Shown here in pieces: positions 1 through 5,572 of a stretch of 7,420 nucleotides of DNA. This DNA comes from Actinomycetes bacterium (GTDB lineage Bacteria; Actinomycetota; Acidimicrobiia; Spongiisociales; UBA5794), in contig JAJRYI010000072.1 of assembly GCA_024275815.1 (NCBI GenBank), forward strand, positions 1 to 7,420, given 5' to 3'. The number at the start of each line of letters is the position of its first letter. The first letter of the stretch is position 1. Below the pieces are notes generated by a model. The model made no database searches and had not been told where the DNA came from. It saw only the letters and a list, made by a program, of their open reading frames with translations. The position numbers and the translations under genes are program-made.

Positions 1-1
1 A

Positions 2-106
2 CACACAGCGCGTGGCATCGCTACCCCGCCACCGCTGGATCCCCATATCAGCGATGTGCCTCCAACCGTGACCGTCCCCTACCTCACCGAGCCGTGGTAC
101 TGCTGA
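2..106 (+). CDS. 3' end of an unidentified gene (partial, starts left of window)
   Basis: The frame beginning at base 2 is open from the window edge and stops at TGA 104-106, giving a 34-residue tail rich in Pro, Thr and Val that ends in PYLTEPWYC. I do not recognise the family and there is no domain to name. It is called a gene end because the stop lies about 57 bases before a strong hairpin placed as expected between two convergent genes, and because third codon positions are mostly G or C. Another + frame is also open here, but it runs on antisense through the cytochrome b gene and is taken as a shadow. The call is tentative because so little is visible. Confidence 0.4.
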   Translation, partial: HTARGIATPPPLDPHISDVPPTVTVPYLTEPWYC

Positions 107-162
107 GCAGAGCCAACCGACGAGCAGTTCGCTCTCATCTAGCCCGCTTCGACCCTGGACGC

Positions 163-198
163 GAGAGCGCCGTGCCGGACACCCGGCACGGCGCTCTC
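163..198. terminator. Bidirectional hairpin terminator between convergent genes
   Basis: Arms 163-178 (GAGAGCGCCGTGCCGG) and 183-198 are perfect reverse complements: a 16-bp GC-rich stem with a 4-base ACAC loop. It lies between the stop of the + strand partial gene (106) and the stop of qcrB on the minus strand (212). Neither side has a clear T-run, so it resembles the tract-less hairpin terminators common in high-GC Gram-positives. Being symmetric, it could end transcription from both directions. Confidence 0.8.
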
Positions 199-211
199 AG
201 TCCTGTGTTCG

Positions 212-1903
212 CTACCCGACTCCCTGGACCTTGCGTATGTACGCGATGACGTCGAGGACCTGGTCCTCGGTGAGGACACCAGGCATGGGAGGCATCTTGC
301 CGATGCCTGCGAACACGACTGCCTGTATCAGTGTGTCGGACATCTTCTCAGAATCCGTGCCTGCCGCAAGAGATGGCCCGAAGATGCCTTCGAGGTTCTC
401 GCCGTGGCACTGAGCACATGCAGCCTCGTACATCTCGAGTCCGGAGAACCCTGCGTTCGCCTCAGGCGTCCACGTCTCGGGAAGCGGCGGCGGAGACGGG
501 TTCGAGAGGGACACGACGATGAACCAGACCATCGCGAGCACCAGAACCGCCATGCCACGTGCTTCCCAGCGCGAGTGACCGACGCGCGGGACGTACCCGA
601 CACCTCTCTCCTCACGCTTGCGGAGCCGACGCCTCATGATGCCGCGGCTTATGAAGAACACCGCAGGCGGCAGGATCACCACGAGCAACTGGAGGGTGCG
701 CACCATCGTGTTCACCGAGATGTCGAGCCACACGGCGATCACGTCGTCACCACCGGCGATGAAGAGCAGTCCGAAGAAGCTCATCGCTGCAATGCCGATC
801 GACGTTCTCGTCGGGTGTTCACTCGGCCGGTCGAGAAGGTGATGGATCTCGTGATCCTTCGTGAAGCGTGCCTCGAGCCACGGCCACGCGTACAGGACGG
901 CGAACACGGTTCCTGAAAGCAGCAACGCCGGGTAGAACGGGTTCGGGATCTCGAACGGGGAGGCACGCAACTCCCAGGCAGGCATCAGGCGCAGCGCTCC
1001 CTCGAGCCATCCAACGTACCAGTCCGGTTGGGACGCCGAGGAGACGTCCGCTGCACGGAACGGGCCGAACATCCAGATCGGGTTGATCTGGATGAGGCCT
1101 CCCATTGCCGAGAGGACCGCTCCGGTGAGGAAGAAGACACCGACTGCCTTCATGGCGTACGTCGGCCACAAGCGCAGGCCGACGATGTTGTCCTCCCGCT
1201 TTCCCTTGCCGGGGAACTGGGTGTGCTTCTGACGGACGAGGATCGCCATGTGGGCAACGATCAGGATCGTGATGATGGAGGGAACGATCATCACGTGAAG
1301 CACGAACAAGCGCGAGATGATGTCGGCGCCGGGGAACTCACCACCGAGGAGCAGTGACGACAGCCACGGACCGACGACCGGGATCGACAGAACGATCGAG
1401 TAGCCGATCCGCAAGCCGGTACCCGACAGCTGATCATCGATCATCGAGTACCCCGTGAACCCGTTGATCATGGCAAGCATGAACAGCGTCACACCGATCA
1501 CCCAGTTCATCTCACGGGGCTTGCTGAACGCTCCAGTGAAGAACGTACGCAACAGGTGAACCACCATCGAGGCTGCGAACAGCAACGCTGCCCAGTGGTG
1601 TACCTGCCGGATGACGAGACCCGACCGCACGGAGAACGTGATGTCGAGCGCAGACGCGTAGGCCCGCGACATCTGGACGCCCTGGAGAGGGACGTAGCTT
1701 CCCGCGTACAGGACCTCTTGCTGGCTGGCATCGAAGAACAGGGTGAGGTACACCCCGGTCGCTACGAGGATGATGAAACAGTAGAGGATCACTTCCCCGA
1801 GCAGGAAGGACCAGTGGTCGGGGAAGACCTTGTTCAGTACTTCTCGGGTCATGCGCGCCGTACCGAGGCGCTCATCTATGCCCCTGACGAGTGCGCGTAT
1901 CAT
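212..1903 (-). CDS. qcrB: Menaquinol-cytochrome c reductase cytochrome b subunit with fused C-terminal cytochrome c domain
   Basis: Membrane cytochrome b of the bc complex (563 aa), which oxidises menaquinol and carries electrons across the membrane through two b hemes. Seen: the FPDHWSFLLGE start of helix A; heme ligands H102/H116 in helix B (spacing 14) and H203/H218 in helix D (spacing 15, as in b6-type proteins); the quinol-site motif PDWY at 293-296; eight hydrophobic core helices. The core matches actinobacterial QcrB from end to end. After helix 8 there is a strongly basic, cytoplasmic-looking stretch (about 420-433), then an extra helix (450-467), a Pro-rich hinge and a monoheme cytochrome c domain (CAQCH 496-500, probable axial Met537 in KMPPM). 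The extra helix places this domain outside the cell, beside the Rieske head. The start ATG overlaps the qcrA stop (ATGA, 1903-1900), implying translational coupling. The core function is near certain; the fused domain replaces the usual heme-free cytoplasmic tail. Confidence 0.96.
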   Translation of the reverse strand: MIRALVRGIDERLGTARMTREVLNKVFPDHWSFLLGEVILYCFIILVATGVYLTLFFDASQQEVLYAGSYVPLQGVQMSRAYASALDITFSVRSGLVIRQVHHWAALLFAASMVVHLLRTFFTGAFSKPREMNWVIGVTLFMLAMINGFTGYSMIDDQLSGTGLRIGYSIVLSIPVVGPWLSSLLLGGEFPGADIISRLFVLHVMIVPSIITILIVAHMAILVRQKHTQFPGKGKREDNIVGLRLWPTYAMKAVGVFFLTGAVLSAMGGLIQINPIWMFGPFRAADVSSASQPDWYVGWLEGALRLMPAWELRASPFEIPNPFYPALLLSGTVFAVLYAWPWLEARFTKDHEIHHLLDRPSEHPTRTSIGIAAMSFFGLLFIAGGDDVIAVWLDISVNTMVRTLQLLVVILPPAVFFISRGIMRRRLRKREERGVGYVPRVGHSRWEARGMAVLVLAMVWFIVVSLSNPSPPPLPETWTPEANAGFSGLEMYEAACAQCHGENLEGIFGPSLAAGTDSEKMSDTLIQAVVFAGIGKMPPMPGVLTEDQVLDVIAYIRKVQGVG

Positions 1904-2754
1904 AGGTTGTTCGTCCTATCCCAGTAGCCGGGACCCACAGGTTCCGGATAGTCGCTCTGTGCCACGACGAAGCCCTCTGAATCGATGGCGATGGGTAGTT
2001 GCGGAAGCGGCCGTGTCGCCGGACCGAACGTCGGGTTGCATCCGTCGTTGACGTCGAACGTCGATTGATGGCACGGGCACAGCAGCAAGCCGGTGACGTT
2101 CTGATAGAGACCGACGCCACACGCTGCGTGTGTGCAGATCTTCGAGTACGCGACCATGCCCTCTGCTACCCAGTCCGCTCTTCCTCCAACGGGGATGAAG
2201 TTGTCTTCGTCGTAGCGGATCAGCAGTGTCGGGGAGTCGGCAGCCCGGGTGTGGCCCTCGGGGAACACCGTGACGAGCTCACCCACACCGAGCTGACCGG
2301 GCTTGATCGGTGCGCCGTCGACGGTCACCAGTCGCACGCCCTTGGCGAAGTCGGTCTGGCGGAGGTCTTCGGACGGGTGTGGGCCCAGAGACCGAATCGG
2401 GAACACCACGGCAGCCCCGACGGCAACGAAGGCACCGGTGAGCAACTGGAGCAGTGTGCGCCGATCCTTGTCGAGTCCCTCGTCTGTCCCTGCGTCTGCC
2501 CTGAGGAAGTCGGCTCGGGCCGCCTCCATCATCTCGTCTGAGCTGACGAGGGCGTGTCGCTCCTCCTCGGTCTCCTCGCTGGGGAGGTACATGTTGGCAC
2601 CCGTGATGATGCCGACACCGAGGCCGGCAAGTGCATAGAACCAGAGCAGACCCTCGATCTGCGGTTGGCCGCCGAAGGCGTACACGACGAGCAGGGCGAA
2701 CCCCGACAGGATCGTGACGCCGAAAGCGACGTTTGGGGCTTTCGATTTACGCAC
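1900..2754 (-). CDS. qcrA: Rieske iron-sulfur subunit of the cytochrome bc complex
   Basis: Carries the [2Fe-2S] centre that takes one electron from menaquinol at QcrB and hands it to cytochrome c. With the GTG start at 2754 the protein has 284 aa. Seen: three hydrophobic helices (about 10-29, 36-57, 101-120), the three-helix anchor known for actinobacterial QcrA, then the Rieske fold with box 1 CTHAAC (ligands C207, H209; disulfide C212) and box 2 CPCHQS (ligands C226, H229; disulfide C228). Both boxes have the actinobacterial form. It is shorter than many relatives because its N-terminus is short. The frame opens further, to GTG 2793, but that start would overlap qcrC by 47 bases and add a Cys-rich segment unlike the family. 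GTG 2754 has GGAG six bases upstream and overlaps the qcrC stop by 8 bases. It is the middle gene of qcrC-qcrA-qcrB. Confidence 0.95.
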   Translation of the reverse strand: MRKSKAPNVAFGVTILSGFALLVVYAFGGQPQIEGLLWFYALAGLGVGIITGANMYLPSEETEEERHALVSSDEMMEAARADFLRADAGTDEGLDKDRRTLLQLLTGAFVAVGAAVVFPIRSLGPHPSEDLRQTDFAKGVRLVTVDGAPIKPGQLGVGELVTVFPEGHTRAADSPTLLIRYDEDNFIPVGGRADWVAEGMVAYSKICTHAACGVGLYQNVTGLLLCPCHQSTFDVNDGCNPTFGPATRPLPQLPIAIDSEGFVVAQSDYPEPVGPGYWDRTNNL

Positions 2755-3283
2755 GTCGATCTCCAATCCACATGAGTCCGAGCACGATCGCACTCATCCC
2801 TACCGCCCAAGCGACGAAGCCTTCCATCACCGGGCCGACTCTTCCAATCGGGGCACCACCGAGGTCATCCGGATTCTTCAGGTACAGCGTGTACGTCACG
2901 ATCTGGCTGAGTTCCTCATCGGTGATGCGGGCAGGCCCGAAGAACGGCATCTCGCCCGGGCCTCCCCGAATGGCCGCTGCGATCTCGAGCGCTGTGAACT
3001 CCTTGAGTGGAGGAGCGTTGCCGCGGAAGCTGAGGGCACCACCGATAGCCGTCGCGGCGTGACAGGCCGAACACTCAGAGCGGTACAGCTCGCCACCGAT
3101 CGACAGATCGTTGCGAGGCACTATCGGCTCTTCGAGGTGACCGGCGTCCCCTGTATCTGAAATCTGCTCGGGTACTCCCTCATCCGTAGCGAACGCAGGG
3201 AACGCTGAGAAGAGGAAGGCTGCGATGAGCAGCGGCAACGCGACGCGCAAAGCACGGCGCAGCCGATCTCGTATTCCTGGCAT
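2747..3283 (-). CDS. qcrC: Cytochrome c subunit of the bc complex, monoheme QcrC-type
   Basis: Electron-accepting c-type subunit of the menaquinol oxidase branch (178 aa from ATG 3283). Seen: a basic N-terminus and hydrophobic stretch with likely cleavage after AFA (about residue 32); one cytochrome c domain with CSACH at 71-75 and axial Met112 in GEMPFFG; and a C-terminal helix (about 154-173) inside a GP-x-EG-x-x-AW-x-x-GM...WIG segment that is a hallmark of actinobacterial QcrC. Family members normally have two heme domains. The one kept here (GGELYRSECSACH, then GGALSF) corresponds to the second, membrane-proximal domain; the first is absent. The protein is therefore shorter than the usual 260-300 aa. 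A TTG at 3286 is also in frame but abuts the ribosome-binding site. It is the first gene of the operon. The oxidase subunit III gene often found upstream of qcrC in actinobacteria is not here. Confidence 0.9.
   Translation of the reverse strand: MPGIRDRLRRALRVALPLLIAAFLFSAFPAFATDEGVPEQISDTGDAGHLEEPIVPRNDLSIGGELYRSECSACHAATAIGGALSFRGNAPPLKEFTALEIAAAIRGGPGEMPFFGPARITDEELSQIVTYTLYLKNPDDLGGAPIGRVGPVMEGFVAWAVGMSAIVLGLMWIGDRRA
2761..2764 (-). promoter_or_regulatory. Ribosome-binding site that fixes the qcrA start
   Basis: On the minus strand GGAG is followed by the 6-base spacer ATCGAC and then GTG (2754-2752). This supports the internal GTG over the upstream GTG at 2793. The site lies inside the end of qcrC, consistent with coupled translation. 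Confidence 0.6.
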
Positions 3284-3286
3284 CAA

Positions 3287-3293
3287 CCCTCCC
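3287..3293 (-). promoter_or_regulatory. Ribosome-binding site of qcrC
   Basis: GGGAGGG on the minus strand lies immediately before TTG-ATG. The TTG at 3286 touches the site and would have no spacer, so ATG 3283 is chosen as the start. Confidence 0.65.
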
Positions 3294-3310
3294 GTTGAAC
3301 GCGTGACACA

Positions 3311-3340
3311 ATTCTATACTAATCAACTGAGGAATTCCAA
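3311..3340 (-). promoter_or_regulatory. Sigma70-like promoter of the qcrCAB operon
   Basis: Read on the minus strand, TTGGAA (3340-3335) is followed by 18 bases and TAGAAT (3316-3311), which match the -35 and -10 consensus at 4 and 5 of 6 positions. It sits in an AT-rich island inside GC-rich DNA. A start near 3304 would give a leader of about 20 bases ending in the qcrC ribosome-binding site. An alternative -10, TATAGA, with a 16-base spacer overlaps it. Confidence 0.55.
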
Positions 3341-3514
3341 AGCACTCGACCACCAGGGCGGAACACCACAGGGCACATCGCACACGCAAGCGCCCCTCCC
3401 CTCCGGGGATCCGACACTCGAGCGGACGACACCACGAACGACCCGATAAGTAGGTCGGGCCGATCCTCAGCGTCCCGGGCTCCGACACGATTCCCGAACA
3501 GGCCGTTCGACCGA

Positions 3515-3542
3515 TTGCCTAGATACTTAGTAAGAGTGTAAG
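3515..3542 (+). promoter_or_regulatory. Probable promoter of the five-heme cytochrome gene
   Basis: TTGCCT (3515-3520), a 16-base spacer and TGTAAG (3537-3542) form a moderate sigma70-like promoter. The element AGTAAGAGT at 3529-3537 recurs at the same place in the promoter of the next gene, which strengthens the call. The leader runs to ATG 3598 and contains GGTGGTGGAGG just before the start. Confidence 0.5.
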
Positions 3543-3597
3543 CTATTATTGCGAAGTGAATTGGGTCTCCTTTCGGTGAGAAGGTGGTGGAGGCGAA

Positions 3598-5496
3598 ATG
3601 GCCAAGAAACGACACGTATTGACATTGAGCAGCTTGATAGCGATCGCCGTCCTAGCTGTCGTGTCGATCGGTCCTGCAACCGGACAGACGAACCAGCTCC
3701 CAACAGCTGAGGTAGCGGCAGCGAACGTCTCGGACAACACCGTCGCCGATCCAACGACCGGTGCAGCAACCGATTGGTTCCTGTTCGACGGCACCGCATC
3801 CGTCGACCCCGACGGCACCATCGTGACCTTCGAGTGGGATTTCGGCGACGGGACGACCATATCGGGCAACGTCGACGAAGCGGGCACGATCTTCCACAAC
3901 TTCGCAGCAGACGGCACCTACACCGTGACCCTCACCGTCACAGACGACGGAGGAGCCGTCAACAACCCCGCCGACCCGAAGGCGACCATCGTCATCACGA
4001 TCGGTACCGGTACAGCAACGACCACCACCACGACGACCACTACCACCACCGCACCGGCCACGAGTCCCGATGGAGCAGCACTGTTCACCGCCACCTGCTC
4101 GGTGTGCCATACACAGTCGGATCTTGCAGGCAGAGGACTCTCCAATGCACAGATCGTCGACGTCATGACCACAGGCATCATGACCGCGCAGGCCTCTGGC
4201 CTGAGCAGCGCTGAGATCCAGGCCGTTGCAGACTACATCGTTCCTGCCGCCGGCGGCGCCACTACCACGACCACGCCTTCCGCAACGACGACCACGACCG
4301 CAGCTCCTGCAGGTACCAGCGCCTCGTCCCTGTTCGCGTCCACGTGCTCGGCATGCCATACCAAGGCGAACATCACCGATAGAGGCCTGACGAGTTCCCA
4401 ACTCGTCACCGTGATGACATCAGGCATCATGACCGCCCAGGCTTCGAGCCTCAGCAGCTCCCAGATCCAGGCCGTTGCGAGCTACCTCGCCGCATCCGGC
4501 TCGAGCACCGGAGAGACCACGACCACGACCGCGGCCCCCGCAGGAGCCAGCGCCTCGTCCCTGTTCGCGTCCACGTGCTCGGCATGTCACTCCAAGGCGA
4601 ACATCGCCGACCGGGGCCTGACGAGCCAGGAGCTCGCCACCGTGATGACGTCGGGGATCATGGCGTCCCAGGCTTCGAGCCTGAGCAGCGATCAGATCCA
4701 GGCTGTCGCGAGCTACCTCACGACCACCGATACGGGTGACACCACGACGGACGCCACTGCCACCGACGACGGAGCGGTCACGGCCTACGTCGCATCGCCG
4801 GAGGCTGCAGGATTGTACGACGCCAACTGTGCGGCGTGCCACGGTACCGCGGGCGAGGGCGGCGTCGGCCCGTCACTGAAGGACACCGCCTACAACTTCG
4901 ATGCAACCATCGCCGTGATCTCCAACGGTGTCGGATCGATGCCGGGCTTCAGCAGCGGCCTCACCGAGGATCAGATCAAGGACATCGCTGCGTACAGCGT
5001 CGGGTTACAGGGAGCGACGACCGCTGCGCTCCCCACGGGCGAAGGTGCAGACATCTACGCCGCGAGCTGTGCGGCCTGTCACGGGGCCAAGGGTGAGGGC
5101 GCCTCTGCCATGCCCATCAACGTGCCGTTCGACAACGACCAGCTCATGGAGATCATCAGGGTCGGTATCGGCGACATGCCCGGCTTCGCCACCACGCTGA
5201 GCGACGAACAGGTCACAGCACTCGCCGAGTACGTCCATGCACTCGCAGCGATGGCGGTGCCCCCGGTCACGGAGGCACCTCCGAGCGAGGACTACATCGT
5301 GGCGATCCAACCTTCCAAGTACGTCGAGTTCGACACGGAGCGTAGCTCCGTGCCGCTCGAGCCCACGGCCAGGCTCGCGTTCGCTCTCGGAACGCTTGCA
5401 GTGCTCGCTGGATTGGCGTACTGGGAGATCCAGAGATCCAAGAAGGGGCCGAGCGTAGCCGGGGGCGAGGGGACTAGCCCTTCCGGAACTACATGA
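3598..5496 (+). CDS. Membrane-anchored pentaheme cytochrome c with N-terminal PKD domain
   Basis: A 632-aa secreted protein built as beads on a string. Seen in order: signal peptide (1 to about 30); PKD domain (about 34-136, with WDFGDG and YTVTLTVTDD); an 11-Thr linker (141-151); three compact cytochrome c domains (CSVCH 167-171, CSACH 250-254, CSACH 327-331) joined by Thr/Ala/Pro linkers; two larger domains (CAACH 411-415 and 491-495) with standard axial Met in MPGF (M448, M527); a C-terminal helix (about 592-608) with a basic cytoplasmic end. The three distal domains have GIM-T/A instead of MP at the probable axial Met. Domains 2 and 3 are a recent duplication. The anchor puts heme 5 near the membrane and the PKD domain farthest out, in or beyond the cell wall. 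Its position divergent from the bc complex suggests it accepts or donates electrons there. ATG 3598 has GGAGG four bases upstream. No named family is recognised; the electron-transfer role is inferred from the heme motifs. Confidence 0.92.
   Translation: MAKKRHVLTLSSLIAIAVLAVVSIGPATGQTNQLPTAEVAAANVSDNTVADPTTGAATDWFLFDGTASVDPDGTIVTFEWDFGDGTTISGNVDEAGTIFHNFAADGTYTVTLTVTDDGGAVNNPADPKATIVITIGTGTATTTTTTTTTTTAPATSPDGAALFTATCSVCHTQSDLAGRGLSNAQIVDVMTTGIMTAQASGLSSAEIQAVADYIVPAAGGATTTTTPSATTTTTAAPAGTSASSLFASTCSACHTKANITDRGLTSSQLVTVMTSGIMTAQASSLSSSQIQAVASYLAASGSSTGETTTTTAAPAGASASSLFASTCSACHSKANIADRGLTSQELATVMTSGIMASQASSLSSDQIQAVASYLTTTDTGDTTTDATATDDGAVTAYVASPEAAGLYDANCAACHGTAGEGGVGPSLKDTAYNFDATIAVISNGVGSMPGFSSGLTEDQIKDIAAYSVGLQGATTAALPTGEGADIYAASCAACHGAKGEGASAMPINVPFDNDQLMEIIRVGIGDMPGFATTLSDEQVTALAEYVHALAAMAVPPVTEAPPSEDYIVAIQPSKYVEFDTERSSVPLEPTARLAFALGTLAVLAGLAYWEIQRSKKGPSVAGGEGTSPSGTT
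4018..4050 (+). repeat. Poly-threonine (ACN) codon tract
   Basis: Eleven Thr codons in a row (ACC, ACG and ACT mixed) encode residues 141-151 of the PKD cytochrome, linking the PKD domain to the first heme domain. Mixed synonymous codons argue for selection on the peptide rather than simple slippage. Similar shorter Thr tracts separate the next heme domains. Confidence 0.8.
4288..4719 (+). repeat. Tandem duplication of a cytochrome c module (231-bp period)
   Basis: Copy A (4288-4488) and copy B (4519-4719) align without gaps at a constant offset of 231 bp (77 codons). They include an exact 40-base match, 4316-4355 versus 4547-4586, around the CSACH heme site. At protein level 53 of 62 aligned residues (236-297 versus 313-374) are identical. 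This marks heme domains 2 and 3 of the pentaheme cytochrome as a recent in-frame duplication. Confidence 0.9.
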
Positions 5497-5513
5497 AATA
5501 CTACGCAGAGCAT

Positions 5514-5542
5514 TTGACATAGTCCCTCAGTAAGAGTCTAAT
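5514..5542 (+). promoter_or_regulatory. Strong sigma70-like promoter of the tetraheme cytochrome gene
   Basis: TTGACA (5514-5519, full -35 consensus), a 17-base spacer and TCTAAT (5537-5542, 5 of 6) lie just after the stop of the upstream gene. Transcription would start near 5549, about 24 bases before ATG 5573. The spacer carries AGTAAGAGT (5529-5537), shared with the promoter at 3515-3542. The second cytochrome therefore has its own promoter even though it lies close behind the first. Confidence 0.75.
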
Positions 5543-5560
5543 GATTACATACAAGCTCGA

Positions 5561-5569
5561 GAGGTGGAG
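5561..5569 (+). promoter_or_regulatory. Ribosome-binding site that fixes the tetraheme cytochrome start
   Basis: GAGGTGGAG precedes ATG 5573: GAGG is eight bases and GGAG three bases upstream. The in-frame GTG at 5564 lies inside this site and so cannot use it, and starting at ATG 5573 gives a normal signal peptide with Lys and Arg near its N-terminus. Confidence 0.6.
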
Positions 5570-5572
5570 AGC

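Larger units (their letters stand above)
3287..3597. other. Divergent intergenic region between qcrCAB and the multiheme cytochrome genes
   Basis: This gap of about 310 bases has two AT-rich islands: 3308-3340 (operon promoter, minus) and 3515-3560 (cytochrome promoter, plus). The middle, about 3341-3510, is GC-rich and I see no convincing gene in it. It holds only weak symmetric elements, such as a 5-bp TCCCC/GGGGA hairpin around 3400-3415 and CGACC...GGTCG around 3440-3460. Open frames crossing it on the minus strand lack a start context and family resemblance. Confidence 0.6.

Noticed and set aside
404..916. A 170-codon + strand open frame opposite qcrB
   Set aside because: Its Arg/His-rich translation has no domain and runs fully antisense to a well-identified cytochrome b.
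1900..2793. Longer Rieske protein starting at GTG 2793
   Set aside because: It would overlap qcrC by 47 bases and add a Cys-rich N-terminus unlike the family; GTG 2754 has a properly spaced GGAG.
3180..3615. Open frames of 98-102 codons on the minus strand across the intergenic gap
   Set aside because: They overlap the qcrC start and both promoter islands, show no family resemblance and have no convincing start context.
4018..4050. CRISPR or microsatellite origin for the ACN-rich tracts
   Set aside because: There are no spacers between constant repeats; the tracts are Thr codons with mixed third bases in a protein linker.
3652..4401. A 249-codon open frame on the minus strand opposite the PKD and first heme domains
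   Set aside because: The translation is Gly/Arg/Cys-rich with no recognisable motif and mirrors the Thr-rich coding strand; no ribosome-binding site is visible.
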